A stretch of 64,000 nt of DNA from Larus michahellis (taxonomy: Eukaryota; Chordata; Aves; Charadriiformes; Laridae): the NCBI RefSeq assembly GCF_964199755.1, contig NC_133926.1, forward strand, positions 372,001 to 436,000, written 5' to 3'. Made by a program: the position numbers and the translations under genes. The notes below the pieces were generated by a model. The model was given only the letters and a program-made list of their open reading frames with translations. It had not been told where the DNA came from and ran no database searches. Positions 43,001 to 53,626 of the stretch are shown one piece after another. Numbering within the stretch: the stretch's first letter is position 1; every line of letters begins with the position of its first letter.

Positions 43001-46000
43001 GATTGCTCCCGGGAAGATTTTCCCTGAGAAAGAAGTTTCTTTTTTTCCCCCCAAGAACGAAAATTTTTTTCCCCCAAGAACGAAGATTTTTACCGAAAAA
43101 GATTTTTCCTCAGGAAGAAGATTGCTCCCGGGAAGATTTTCCCTGGGAAAGGTTTTTCCCAAGAACGAAGACGGTGTCTGGGAAGATTTTCCCCCCAAAA
43201 AAAGATTCCCCCCCAAAAAAGGGCTATTTCCCCCCCAAAAAAGGGCTATTTCCCCAAGATAAAGATAGAACCTGGGACGTTTTTTTCCCCACAAAAGAAG
43301 AATCTGGGAAAATTCCCTAAAAAAGACACTGAAATCGGAACCGGCCACCCCTTTATCCGTGTTTTTCCCCCCACCCCTCTATCTTTCCCTTTCTCCATCC
43401 CTCGGCCTCTTTTTTCCCCCTTGGATTCGCTAATTAAGGGTTCGAGTCGTCAAGTAACGACCTTAAGCACCCCGTTAGGTGCCTAATGAATAATCACGGA
43501 CTTAATTACTACTAAATTACACACGTGCCGCGAGATTCGCCCCGCCTCCGCGGGGGGGATTTAGGGATCTTATCCCTTTTCTTTCCCAAAGGGGATGAAA
43601 GTGGGGTCCCCCCCCATTCCGTTCGACCCCCCCCCGCCCCCGGGGGCGCGCCGTACCGGTGAGGGCGGCGTATTGCCCGGCCACGGCGGAGGGCGAAGGG
43701 CCCAGCAGCAAAAAAACGTCGATTATCCCGCTTTCCGACATCCAACGCACGTCGGTCTGCGGCGTCTCCCCCCCGCCCTGCATGTAATCCAGCAGCTTCC
43801 CGAAGAGAGTCTGCAGGGGAAGAAGTAAAAAAGCAGAATTCCCCCCAACAATACTTACCCCCCGCCACCAAAACCGCCCCGCACCTTGCCGGCGGTGTTG
43901 GAGCTGATGTCCACCCACGTTTCGGCGGCGTTGAGCCAGAAGACGCCGAGGGTGCGGCGGGCGCCGTGCGCCAGGAGGAGCGGGACGGAGCCGTAGAGAG
44001 CCATGGGGTTGTAAAGCTCGTACTGGAAGACGTCCAGGTTGTAGAGACGGTACGGGTCCCCCCCCCTGCCGAAAGCCGGGCGGGTGGGTCGGCGGGGCGT
44101 CCCCCGGCTTCGCGCCGCGGTGTCACCGTCACCCCCCCCGCCATCGTCGCGTGGGGGGTGTTTTTTTGGTTTGTTTTTTGTGCCACTCACTCCGTGGTGC
44201 GGAGCCGCAGGTTGTCGGCGTGTTCGGGGATGCCGTAGACGTGCTCGAAGCCGGGCAGGGAGAAATCCAGCCCCACCGAGGTGGGTCCTGCAGCGGGATG
44301 GAGTTGCGGGGGGGTGTGTGTGTATGCGAAATTAGGAGCCCCCGCCCCACGGCGACCCCCCTGGCGGCCACGGGAGGGGCCTCACCGTTGGGTTTGGTGT
44401 CCGTGTGCGTCTTAAACGTCTCCTCCCAGGAGCCCGGCTCCTCCGTCGCCTCCGCCGTGGGCTCCGTGGGCTGCGGGGACGGATGCCGTTAGGGTGGGGA
44501 GAGGGGTTCTCCCCCCGCCCCCTCCCCCCGACAAAAAAAAAAAAAGGGGGGGGGCCCCATCTCTCTGCTGGCCCCCGGAGCCCCCCCTCCCCATAATACC
44601 TTCTCGCTCTGGTTGCCCGCGTCCTCTGTCCCGCCGGCGGCTTCCTCCTGCCCCTCAGTGGCCGCCCCCTCCTCCGCCGTGGGGTCCTTGGGGGGGTCCC
44701 TAAAGGGTGGGGGGGGATGGTTATGGGGTGCTGAGGTGCCCCACAGAGCAGTCACACACGCAGCAGCCGGGAGCAGGGGGGGGGGACGGACACAGCACAC
44801 CCCGGTAAACGCTCGCTGGGGTCCCCGAGATGGGGCGAGCACCCCGACTGCCCCCCCCCCAGCTCTCTCGGGGTTGGGGGGGCGGGGGAAGGGGGGCAGC
44901 TCCTCGCTACTGGGGGGGACTGGGATGGCCCCGGTCGCTCCTGTCCCCTCCTCCCGCCCTCCAGGACCAGCCTGGCTGTAAGTGGAGGGGGGGGGGGACA
45001 GACAGGGCTCCCCTTTGGGGGCCCCGGGGGGGGTGTGTGTGTGTGGGGTGGGGGGCGGGGGGGGCAAAGACAGCAGCAGAAGCCACGGATTTACCTATGG
45101 AAAAGGGTCTTGATCTTATCCCACAAGCTACCGACCGAGCTACTAACTTTATCCGAGAAACTTGGGGGCGCGGGCAGGGGGGGAAGCGCAGCCAGAAACA
45201 GAAACACAGCCAAGAGTCAGTGCGAGGAGCCGCCGGACGGACAGACGGACGCAGCCCGGCCCCCTCCCCACCCCCCACCTCCCCCTTCCTTCCCCCCCGC
45301 CAACCCGAAAAAAACCCTCCCTTTTTAAAGGGAACCCCTCTGAGCGCTGCCGTTCCCCCCCCCACTTCCCAGCCCACCTTTCCCCAAGGGTTTACCTTCA
45401 GCGGTGGGGAACGGGGACGGCCAGGCACCCCGATACCCCCGGGGGGGGATGGGGTGGTGTGTTTGTGGGTGCTGTGGGTGGGTTTGGGGGGGGAAATTTG
45501 GGGGAGGGGGGGGCCGGTTGAACCCATCCGTCTGTACTCACGAGTCCCGGCGGCGTCGGAGGTGCTCGAAGAAGAGGAGGCCGCGGGCGTTGACGCTGCA
45601 GAGCAGCTCCCGGCCCTGCAGCAGATCCATGCGGAACGGCTTCTCCGTCACCAGCAACCGGTGGCCCGCCGGACCCAGCGACAGCTCCAGGCTCCCCTCG
45701 TCCCGGCCCGTCACCGATAGCCTGCCGGGAAAAAAGGTGCGGGAGTGTGTCTGTGTGTGGGGGGGTTAAAGGTGGCTGCGTCCCCCCCATCTCCACGTCC
45801 CCACGCTCACCGCTCCACCGGGGGCTCGCCCACCAGCACGTCCGGCACCTCGAAGCGCGGCCGCAGGGGGTTCAGCTCCTTGATGCGGATCCGGGTCATG
45901 TTGCCCTGAAGCCCCCACAGCTCCAGCAGCAGCGGGACCTTTTTTTTTGGCGAGGGGGGCGGGCACAACACACAGCGTCAAGGACAACGCCAGCGCTCCC

Positions 46001-47222
46001 TGTGTCCCCCTTCCCTGTCCCCACACCGATTTTGGAGGGGCTGGGATGGTTTTGGCCGCTCCTGTCCCCTCCTCGCTCCCTCCAGGACCTGCCTGGCTCC
46101 GGTGGGGGGGACACTGTCCCCTGGCCAGGGCTCCCATTCGGAGCCAGCCCCCCGGGCCCCCCGCCATGTCCCCCTTTCCCCGTCCCCACGCCGACCTTGG
46201 TGGCTTCGTTGATGAGCTGCAGCCTGGCGGCATCGGGGCCGAGCTGTAAGGACTCCAGGAGGGCTCGGTACGGCGATTCCCCGGGCTGCAGCCCCCGCTG
46301 GCGTCTGTGGTGACGAGGTTGGGGGGGGACGGACAGAGCCTGAGCGTCGTCCCCGGGCCCGGTAACACACACCCCCCCCTACCCCGTGACCCCCCCCCCA
46401 TCCCGCTCCCCACCTGCAGAAACCGCTTTGTTCACAGGTTTTGAAGTTGCTGCGGTCCACGGCCAGGGCGGCCCCGAGGCAAAGGGTTGCCCAAAGCAGC
46501 TCCGCCGGTCGCCGCCGCCTGCGGGAAGGGGAGGGGGAACGGGGGCGGGTCGGGGCGAAGGGCAGGGTTGAAGCTGCCCCTCCCTCCGCCACGGCGGGGA
46601 GGGTCGGGGGGGGACACGGCGGGACCGAGCGGGGTCGGGGGAACGGGGATAGGGACACTAGGACCGAGCGGGGAGGGGAAGGGACACCGGGAGCGACCGG
46701 GGAGGGGGGACGGGGGGGGACACCGGGAGCCACCGGGGAGGAGGGATGGGGGAACACCGGGGGCCACCGGGGAGGGGGGACGGGTGAACACGGGGGAAAG
46801 GGCCGGGGGGATCCCGGGACGAGGGACGGGGGAGGCGGGAGGGGGGGGTCACACGACACCGGACCCACCTGGGGAGGGGGACGGGGACACCCGGAGCCAC
46901 CGGGGAGGGAGGACTGGGACGAGGGGGGCAGGAGTGGGTCGGCGTTTGGGCCGTGGGGTGTTCCCGGGGAGAGGGGGGTCCCGGGGGGTGGGGTGGGCCC
47001 CGGGGTCCCAACGTGGGGGGGGGAACCGGGAGTGTGAGGGGATGGTGGCGGGGGGAAAGGGGGGGCCGTAACTCGGGCCCGGGGGGTCCCGGGGTGGGGA
47101 GGACCCGGTGGGGGGTTCCCGGGACGTGGGGTCCCACCGGTGGATGACGGGGGAGGGGGCGGGGTGGGGGGGCGACCGCAGGATCCCCCGGCGCACGCTC
47201 ACCTCCCCGGCGCCGCCGCCAT
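37084..47222 (-). CDS. GANAB: GANAB, glucosidase II alpha subunit
   Basis: ER glycoside hydrolase family 31 enzyme that trims the two inner glucoses of N-glycans and works with the beta subunit PRKCSH. The 25 coding exons are 47203-47222, 46414-46518, 46196-46304, 45811-45938, 45542-45721, 45095-45160, 44600-44699, 44386-44470, 44191-44287, 43885-44065, 43657-43810, 42060-42295, 41834-41960, 41663-41742, 40731-40874, 40512-40608, 39993-40094, 39659-39902, 38309-38373, 38103-38179, 37901-37975, 37691-37804, 37484-37596, 37295-37395, 37084-37193. They sum to 2910 nt, 969 aa in frame; the human long form is 966. Visible: a signal peptide ([13 protein letters not shown]), then [15 protein letters not shown], the substrate-pocket [14 protein letters not shown], the nucleophile in [10 protein letters not shown], the acid/base Asp in [10 protein letters not shown] and the distal strands to GADWAIVLR. 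The 66 nt exon 45095-45160 matches the human cassette exon. Confidence 0.97.
38395..39070. repeat. G-rich minisatellite in a GANAB intron
   Basis: Units of about 40 bp (GGGGGGCTCTGGGGAGGTTA, GGGGAGTTTGGGGGGGAACT). Same family as 33420-34200 in B3GAT3. Confidence 0.85.
39070..39480. repeat. Higher-order tandem repeat in a GANAB intron
   Basis: Two alternating monomers of about 41 bp share GGGGGGAACTGGGGAGTTTG and differ in the second half: GTCCTGGGGGTTTTTAG versus GCCTGGGAGGTTTTAG. They repeat as A-B about four times, a unit of roughly 83 bp with near-perfect copies. Confidence 0.9.
40095..40500. repeat. Purine-rich imperfect repeat in a GANAB intron
   Basis: Degenerate units such as GGGGGGAAAACCACA and GGGGCAAAAAAC, purine-rich on the plus strand. 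Confidence 0.7.
40900..41655. repeat. Four copies of a 176 bp unit in a GANAB intron
   Basis: GGCAATTCGGGAGCAGAAGG starts near 40989, 41168, 41344 and 41519, giving a spacing of about 176 bp. Each is followed by GGGAGGGGGTGGCAGCGGCT and TGATGGTGGCTTTGGGGGG. Copy identity is high, and the unit is more complex than the surrounding G-run repeats. Confidence 0.9.
42780..43330. repeat. A-tract/T-tract satellite in a GANAB intron
   Basis: About 25 units of roughly 20 bp built on CCAAGAACGAAGATTTTTCC and GCTCCCGGGAAGATTTTCCC, with A-runs and T-runs of 3-7 separated by GC-rich spacers of 5-9. Related arrays are at 57885-57955 and 62145-62535. Confidence 0.9.
43335..43525. other. AT-rich island in a GANAB intron
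   Basis: A unique segment with GCTAATTAAGG, CTAATGAATAATCAC and CTTAATTACTACTAAATTAC, standing out from the roughly 70-80 percent GC around it. It has several TAATTA homeodomain-type cores. It abuts the satellite at 42780-43330. Confidence 0.7.
46530..47170. repeat. G-rich minisatellite in GANAB intron 1
   Basis: Units of 25-30 bp with GGGGACACCGGGAGCCACCG and GGGAGGGGGGACGGG at 46600-46860, followed by less regular G-runs. Confidence 0.8.
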
Positions 47223-47840
47223 CTTGGATGGGACCTGACCCTTCACCCCGCCCCTGGCCCCACGCCGCCGCGCCCCATTGGCTGAGGGGAGCCACGCCCC
47301 CCAGCCACTCCCCTTCACGCACCGCGGGGCGGAGCTCGGGGGGCTCGCCGCCCCGCCCCTCCTTACCTGGTTGCCGTGGAGACCGTAGTCTTGCCCCCCC
47401 TCCGCTCCGTGATTGGCGGGAGAGGGGGTGAGAGATGGGAGCTCGCGCCAATCAGAGTGCGAGTTAGGGAAGGGGCGGACGCGCACCCGCGTAGAGGCGG
47501 GAGGGCGGACCAATGACAACGCGGGAAAGCTGAGTGACACAGCAGAGTGTCCAATCAGAACACCCGGCCGGGGCTTCCCCGGCAACGCCCCGCCCCCGCG
47601 GCCATGGCAACCACGGCCGTGGCGACCGCGGCCCGCCTCTTCCCGGGGCTGGCGTCAGCCGACGCCAATCAGCAGCCCGCCTCGCTGAGTGGCGGGAAGC
47701 AGCGACCAATCAGCGTACTCGACTGCCCAGTCCCCGTTGAGCGGCAGGTGACCGGACGAATAGAGGCGCGGGCGGCCGGCCGGCCGGGCTGCCAATCAGC
47801 GCGGGGTGGAGGCGGGGCGTCGCCGGGCCGCTGCTTTGTG
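47223..47840. promoter_or_regulatory. Bidirectional GANAB / ZBTB3 promoter with eight CCAAT boxes
   Basis: A non-repetitive CpG region. CCAAT or ATTGG occurs near 47276, 47412, 47450, 47509, 47550, 47666, 47706 and 47791, mostly in the NF-Y context CCAATCA(G/C). The GANAB start codon is embedded in AAGATGGCGGC, a YY1 consensus. A likely ZBTB3 5' UTR exon ends at the GTGAGC donor near 47840. Confidence 0.7.
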
Positions 47841-47879
47841 GTGAGCGGGGACGGGGGAGGCCCGGGGCTGGGGCCGAAC

Positions 47880-48790
47880 GGGCTTTAACGGGGCACACCG
47901 GGGGTGAACGGGCCTCAACGGGGCTGACCAAGCCTCAGTGGGCCTGACCGGGCCTTAACGGAGCTCACCGGGGGTGAATGGGCCCGAATGGGCCTCACTG
48001 GGCCTCAACGGTGCTGAATGGGCCTGTCCGGGCCTGACTGACCGGGCCCCAACGGGCCTGAATGGGGATGAACGGGCCTGACTGACCAGGCCTGACCGGG
48101 TCTGAACACGCCTCGATGGGGATGTCCAGGGCTGAACGGGGTCCCAGTGAGGCTGAACAGGGCTGGCAGGGTCTGACTGGGCCTCACTGGGGCTGAACGG
48201 GGCTGACGGGGGGGGGGGTGAGTGGGCCTGACTGGGCTTGAATGGGGCTGACTGGGACCCGATGGGGCTGAGTGGGTCTGGCTAAACAGGCCCCAGCAGG
48301 GCTGACTGGGCCCAAATAGGCCCCAATGGGGCCCCAATGAGGCTGACTGGGGCCTCAGTGGGGCTGACTGGGGCCCTCATGGGGCTGAATGGAGCCCCAG
48401 TGAGGCTGAATGGGGCTGACCAGGGCCCCAACGGGGCTAAATCGGGGTCCCAGTGGGGCTGAGTGGGGCTGACCAGGGCCCCAATTGGGCTGAATGAGGC
48501 TGACTGGGGCCTCAGTGGGGCTGACTGGGGCTCTCACGGGGCTGAATGGAGCCCCAGTGAGGCTGAATGGGGCTGACCAGGGCCCCAACGGGTCTAAATC
48601 GGGGTCCCAGTGGGGCTGAGTGGGGCTGACGAGGGCCCCAATAGGGCTGAATGGGGCTGACCAGGGCCCCAATGGGGCTGAATGGGGGTCCCAGTGGGGC
48701 TGAATAAGGCTGAGCAGGGCCCCAGTGGGGCTGAATGGGGCTGACCAGAGTGCCAATGGGGCTGACTGGGGCCCCAATGGGGCTGACTGG
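47880..48790. repeat. GGGGCTGAATGGGGCTGACC minisatellite
   Basis: About 900 bp of 10-45 bp units (GGGCCTGACTGGGCC on the left, GGGGCTGACCAGGGCCCCAA on the right) within the ZBTB3 5' intron. It is most regular at 48340-48790, where blocks of about 190 bp repeat. Confidence 0.9.
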
Positions 48791-48923
48791 GGCCTGCCAT
48801 ACTGGCCCTGCCACCTCCCTGCCTGCTCTGTGCTGTCCCCATTCTCCCGCTGCCCTGTCACTACCCAGCCCCTCCTGACCCCCCCCCCCCCCATTTGTCA
48901 CTCCCCCTCAGGAGCCTCACGCC

Positions 48924-50120
48924 ATGGAGTTCCCCGAGCACAGCCGGCAGCTGCTGCGGGGGCTGCGGGAGCAACGGGCCCAAGGTTTCCTCTGCGACTG
49001 CACCGTCCTGGTGGGCAGCTCCCCGTTCCCGGCCCATCGCGCCGTCCTGGCCGCCTGCAGCGCCTTCTTCCACATGTGTTACGCCGAACGCTTGGACAAA
49101 GGCGACTTGGTTTGTCTCAACAGCGAGATCGTCACCCCGCCGGCCTTCGGCCTCCTGCTGGAATTCATGTACGAGGGGCGGCTGGCGCTGGCGGCAACCC
49201 CTTTGGAGGACGTTTTGGCGGCCGCCAGTTACCTGCACATGAACGATGTCGTTAAACTCTGCAAGAAGAAGCTGCAGGCGCGAGTGCCGGCTGAAGCTGA
49301 CAGCACCAAACGCGAGGAGGAAGAGGAGGAGGAGGAAGAAGACACCCCTGCTAGCCCCCCAGCTGCCCCCCAGCAGCCTCCCCCCACCCCCCGGCCACCC
49401 CTCTTAGCCCTCCCCGGCCCAGCCCCCCAAGTTGGGGGTGTCGAGGAGCAGGGTGTCCCCCTCCCTGAGCCGCCGGTGGCCCGTGGGGATGTTGCTGACA
49501 CCACGCAGCCCGGCATGGAGGGCGACTGGCCCCGCGCCGCCCCCCCGGAGCTCCCCCACCCCAGCCCCAGCAGCTCGACGGAGGTGACCCCCCGCATCCC
49601 CTTCCCTGGGGCAGCCGAGCTGCCGGCTCCGGGGGGGCTCTGTGCTAGCCCCTGGGCTACCGCCGCTCCTGGGGGGCTGCTCCCCACCGCTGTCAAGGTG
49701 GAAGCCATCGTTATCTCTGATGAGGAACCTGAAGCTGGTGCTCGCCGCCCCACCGGCATCTTCCCTGGGCCGGCCCGTGGCCCACAGCCAGCAGCGGGGG
49801 AGTCATTGCCCTTTGGGCTACCGGCGCTGCGGGAGCCGTTGTTCCTTCCGCCGCTGGAAGGGCGTGGGGGCTTCGGGATTTTCACCGAGGAAGCCCCCAC
49901 TTGCCCCACCTGCGGCAAAACCTTCTCTTGCTCCTACACCCTGCGCCGCCACGCCACTGTCCACACGCGGGAGCGTCCTTACGAGTGTCGCCACTGCCTG
50001 CGCAGCTACACGCAGTCCGGGGACCTCTATCGCCACATCCGTAAGGCTCATAGCCACGGGCCACCCACCCGCGGCGGGGCCCAGGGCGACCACGATCGGG
50101 ATTGCGACAACCCGCCCTGA
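48924..50120 (+). CDS. ZBTB3: ZBTB3, BTB-zinc finger transcription factor
   Basis: Nuclear BTB/POZ zinc-finger protein of 398 aa in a single coding exon, as in mammals. The exon starts after the acceptor CCCCCTCAG at 48911, and the ATG lies in CACGCCATGG. The BTB domain is at about residues 4-120 ([67 protein letters not shown]). An acidic/Pro-rich middle keeps ADTTQPGME and [12 protein letters not shown], which match human ZBTB3. Two C2H2 fingers close the protein: [17 protein letters not shown] and [17 protein letters not shown]. It is about 170 aa shorter than human, mainly in the middle. In human it lies a few hundred kb from GANAB, with INTS5 and other genes between. Confidence 0.96.
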   Translation: MEFPEHSRQLLRGLREQRAQGFLCDCTVLVGSSPFPAHRAVLAACSAFFHMCYAERLDKGDLVCLNSEIVTPPAFGLLLEFMYEGRLALAATPLEDVLAAASYLHMNDVVKLCKKKLQARVPAEADSTKREEEEEEEEEDTPASPPAAPQQPPPTPRPPLLALPGPAPQVGGVEEQGVPLPEPPVARGDVADTTQPGMEGDWPRAAPPELPHPSPSSSTEVTPRIPFPGAAELPAPGGLCASPWATAAPGGLLPTAVKVEAIVISDEEPEAGARRPTGIFPGPARGPQPAAGESLPFGLPALREPLFLPPLEGRGGFGIFTEEAPTCPTCGKTFSCSYTLRRHATVHTRERPYECRHCLRSYTQSGDLYRHIRKAHSHGPPTRGGAQGDHDRDCDNPP

Positions 50121-50233
50121 GCCGCCGGCGGGCGGCAGGACCCGGGGGCGCCGCGGGGGCGTGGCTTCTGCAGCGAGGGGGCGTGGCTACGCGGCGGGGG
50201 GGCGTGGCGGGTGTACGGCGGTCACGTGGGGGG

Positions 50234-50239
50234 AATAAA
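50234..50239 (+). terminator. ZBTB3: ZBTB3 poly(A) signal AATAAA
   Basis: AATAAA 113 bases past the stop. The short 3' UTR contains GGGGGCGTGGC repeats. Confidence 0.85.
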
Positions 50240-50399
50240 GCGCCGCTGGTGACGGGCAGGGGGTGATCCCTACAAGGAGGGGGCGTGGCCTGAGGCCACG
50301 CCCACGCCACGCTCCCATTGGCTCTCGTCGCGTCCAATAGGAGGGCGGCGCATGCGCGGGGCGGTCAGGACAGCGCCCCCTGGCGGGCGGGAGGAGCTG

Positions 50400-50990
50400 C
50401 GGCACCCCCGGTCCCGTCCCAGTCTGAACGGGGCAGAATCCCAGTTCAATCCAGTTCAACCCAGTCCGCGCCCCGGCCCAACGCCCCTTCAGCCCAGTCC
50501 CAGTAAGTCCCCGGGCCCTTCCCAGTCCGTCCCACACCCTCCCGGTCTGTCCCCAGTTCCTCCCAGTCCTGTCCCAGCGCCTCCCAGTCTGCCCCAGTAC
50601 CTCCCCAGTCTCCCACTCCCTCCTCGTCCCATCCCAGGGCCCTCCCAGTCCCATCCCACACCTTCCCAGTCCATCCTAGTGCCGTTTTACTCCCTCCCAG
50701 TCTCTCCCAGTCCCATCCCACGCCCTGCCACTCCATCCCAGTCTGTCCCACTCCCTCCCAGTCTTGCCCAGTCCCGTCCCGTACCTTCCCCCTCCATCCC
50801 AGTCCCGTCCCACGCCCTCCTGGTCCCACCCCACTCTGTCCCACTCGCTCCCAGTCCCATCCCAGTCTTTCCCCCTCCCTCCCAGTCCCATCCCAGTTCC
50901 TCCCACTCTATCCCAGTCTGTCCCACTCGCTCCCAGTCCCATCCCAGCCTTGCCCTCTCCCTCCCAGTCCACTCCCAGTCCACTCCCTCC
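50400..50990. repeat. TCCCAGTCCC minisatellite between ZBTB3 and RCE1
   Basis: Units of 10-20 bp (CCCTCCCAGTCCCATCCCA, CCAGTCTGTCCCACTC) fill the space between the two convergent poly(A) sites. Confidence 0.85.
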
Positions 50991-51004
50991 AAGGCTTAAA
51001 GCAC

Positions 51005-51010
51005 TTTAAT
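51005..51010 (-). terminator. RCE1: RCE1 poly(A) signal ATTAAA
   Basis: TTTAAT on the plus strand, about 95 bases past the RCE1 stop; ATTAAA is the commonest variant signal. Confidence 0.7.
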
Positions 51011-51102
51011 CACAAAAATAGAGCTCTGTGCGGCGGCACCTATAAAAACGGGGTGCGGGGGGGGGGGGGGGGGGTTGCCGGGGCCGGGGCCCCGCGCCCG
51101 GG

Positions 51103-52113
51103 TCAGGAGCAGGCAGGGGGGGCTCCGGGCAGGGGGGGGCCGCGTTGGGCGCAGGCCGGAGCCCCCCCGAAGAAGGTGGGTTCGGTGAGGGGGTGGAGGA
51201 GGAGGAGGAAGAGGAAGACGCCCAGGAGGTAACAGGGCAGCAGCGCCCGGCGCCGGGGGTGCTCCAGGGCCGCCCCCACCGCCGGGAAGCCCATGGAGTT
51301 ACAGAAGGAGTGACAGAGCACCGGCCCCGCCAGGTGACCTGGGGACAAAGGGGACAAGGCGGGGGGGGGGTCAGTACGGCTGAGACCCCCCCCTCCAACC
51401 CCCCCCCCCCGCCCCCGGCTGCACCCCACCTGTCCTGAGGAAGATGAAGGCCGTGTAGGCGCCAAAGACGGCCGTGTAGGAGAACTGGAATGCTGTGGGA
51501 GACGAGGGGGGGGGATTTAGTGCGGGGGGGGGGGGATTTAGTGCGGAGGGGGGGGGGCAGCCCCATATCCCCCCCCCCGGGGTCCTCACACCACCCCGGC
51601 ACCCCAACGTCCCCCTGGCAACCCAAATCCCCCTCCTCGTAGCCCAAATGGCCCCTGAGCACCCCAAAATCCCCCCACACACCCCCAAAATCCTCCCCCA
51701 GGCACCCTGAATCCCCCCCCCGACACCCCATATTGCCCTAAGCACCCCAAACCCCCCCCCCCCAGGACCCCAAATGTCCCCTGAGCACCCTACACAGCCC
51801 CTCCCCACCCCGTATCCCCCTGGACGCCCCACCCTGCCCCCAAACACCCCATAGCCCCCCCCCCCAGCACCGCCAGCCCCCCCCAGACCCCCCAAAGCCC
51901 CCCCAGACACTCCGTATGTCTCTGAAGCACCCTATTCCCCCCCCACCAGGAGCCCTGTATCCCCCCCTGGGCACCCCACCCTGCCCCTCAAGCACCCCGA
52001 GACCCCCCCCAGGGCACCCTGTGTCCCCCCCGCCCCGGTACCTGCCGACATGAAGATGCTGCCGACGGAGCCCTGCCGGAACCGGAGCTGCTCGATAACG
52101 TGATGGAAATGGG
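51103..52113 (-). CDS. RCE1: RCE1, CAAX prenyl protease 2 (3' exons only)
   Basis: ER-membrane intramembrane protease that removes the last three residues of prenylated CAAX proteins such as Ras. Only the last three exons are present: 52043-52113 ([20 protein letters not shown]), 51430-51492 ([20 protein letters not shown]) and 51103-51338 ([20 protein letters not shown], then a hydrophobic helix [12 protein letters not shown]). They join in frame and encode about 122 of the roughly 330 residues. HFHH and HSFCN hold conserved active-site histidine and asparagine residues. The upstream exons, including the EELVFR motif, are not found in 52114-52581 or beyond the N gap, so they are probably missing from the assembly rather than lost from the genome. 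Confidence 0.92.
51540..52030. repeat. C-rich minisatellite in an RCE1 intron
   Basis: Units of about 25-30 bp with GCACCCCAAAATCCCCC and ACACCCCATAGCCCCC. Confidence 0.8.
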
Positions 52114-52119
52114 CTGGGG

Positions 52120-52581
52120 GGGGGGACGTTGAAAAAACAGGGGGATGTGAGGGTTTGGGGGAGCCCGGGGGGGGTCACAGGGTGCTGGGGGGGGATATGG
52201 GGTGCTCAGGGGGGGATCCAGGCTCCCTGGGGGGGCAGCGTGGGGTGCCAGGGGGGATACAGGGACCGCGAAGGGGGGAACTATGGAGTGCTGGGGGGAG
52301 ACTGGGGGTGCTCAGGGCAATTTGGGGTGTCTGGGGGAAGCTGGGGGGGGTGCTCAGGGGGGATTTGGGGTTCCTGGGGGAGGACAACAGGGTGCCCTGG
52401 GGGGGTCTCAGGGTCCTGGGGGGGAGATATAGAGTTCCTGGGGGCGGGGAATAGGGTGCTCGGGGGACATAGGGAGTGTCTGGGGGGGGCTGTGGGGTGC
52501 CCAGGGGGGATCCAGGGTTCCTGGGGGGGGACAGGGTGCCCTGGGGGGCCAGGATGGGGTACCGAGGGGGACACAGGGTGC
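52120..52581. repeat. G-rich minisatellite running into the gap
   Basis: Units of 30-45 bp with GGGGTGCTCAGGGGGGATC and GGGTTCCTGGGGG(G)A continue to the first N. No RCE1 exon is visible in it. Confidence 0.85.
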
Positions 52582-52781
52582 NNNNNNNNNNNNNNNNNNN
52601 NNNNNNNNNNNNNNNNNNNNNNNNNNNNNNNNNNNNNNNNNNNNNNNNNNNNNNNNNNNNNNNNNNNNNNNNNNNNNNNNNNNNNNNNNNNNNNNNNNNN
52701 NNNNNNNNNNNNNNNNNNNNNNNNNNNNNNNNNNNNNNNNNNNNNNNNNNNNNNNNNNNNNNNNNNNNNNNNNNNNNNNNN
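52582..52781. other. Assembly gap, 200 N
   Basis: Exactly 200 undetermined bases, a typical placeholder size, so the true length is unknown. It separates the 3' part of RCE1 from the 5' exon of EHBP1L1, and both genes lose their remaining exons at this point. Confidence 0.95.
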
Positions 52782-53626
52782 TCTGCCCCACAGCTGCCCC
52801 ACACCTCCCCCCCCGCCATGAGTCACCCCACGTTGCTCAAGCGCTGCCGGGGCCGCGCCCCACAGCCGGGGGGGGGAGGGGGGGGCGGGGGGGGGGGGAC
52901 ACCCTATGGGGCAGGAGACATCCCCCCCCCCATCCCTCCCCCCTTCCCCCCCCCCAGGGGCAGGTGCGAACTCTCGGGGGGGGGGGGGGGGGCTAAATTT
53001 GGGGCCGGGGAGGGGGGGGAAATCGGACACCCCCGGGGGGGGGAGGGGAGGGGGGGGAGAGGGGGGAGAGAGGGGGGCCCGTCCCTTTCACACACCCCCT
53101 CCCAAAAAAAGTCTATTTTTAGCCCCGGAGTCGCCCTTTTTCGCCCCCATTTAAGGGCATTTTTCACTCAAAACGAAAGTGAGGCAGGAGGCGGGGGGGG
53201 GGGGGGACCGGGGGGAGGGGGACACGACACACTCCCATAGGGGGACACCCCCCCCCACCCCACCCCATAGAGAGCGCGGGGGGGTCCCGGAGTTTCGGGG
53301 AGATTTTGAGGGGTCCCGGGGGGATTTGGGGGGGTTCGGGGGGGGGGGAGGGTCCCGGAGTTTTTTGCCGGGGGGGGGGGGTTCCCGGGGGGGGGGGGGG
53401 GAGGGTGTTTGGGGGGGGGGGGGGGAAGCGAAAGGTTTGGGGGAGTTTTTGGGGGGGGGGTCCCGGGGGGGGGGGGGTTGGGGATCTGGGGGGTTCCCGG
53501 GGATTTGAGGAGTTTTGGGGGGTCCCGGAAGGAGTTTTGGGCGGGGGGGCTGGGGTGTTTCCCGGGTCCGGGGGGGGTTTGTGGGTCCGGGGGGGGGGTC
53601 CCCGGGGGGGGGGGGGGGTCACTCAC
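52782..53626. other. EHBP1L1 intron 1 / sequence beside the gap
   Basis: G-runs up to 20 bases and GGGGATTTGGGG-type steps at 53280-53626, a TGAGTCA (AP-1 type) motif near 52820, and a less GC-rich patch at 53100-53185. No exon is recognised in it. Confidence 0.6.

Noticed and set aside
47547-47888. Plus-strand ORF beginning MSNQNT/MATTAV in the GANAB-ZBTB3 promoter
   Set aside because: It overlaps the CCAAT-rich promoter and the proposed ZBTB3 5' UTR, has no recognised homology, and ZBTB3 has a clear start at 48924.
52815-52880. Possible plus-strand start MSHPTLLKRCRG in a good context beside the gap
   Set aside because: Short, no recognised homology and it runs into a G-run. More likely EHBP1L1 intronic sequence.
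53160-53185. CACTCAAAACGAAAGTGAG as a second IRF-type palindrome
   Set aside because: Fits AANNGAAA only loosely with imperfect arms, in unassigned intronic sequence next to a gap.
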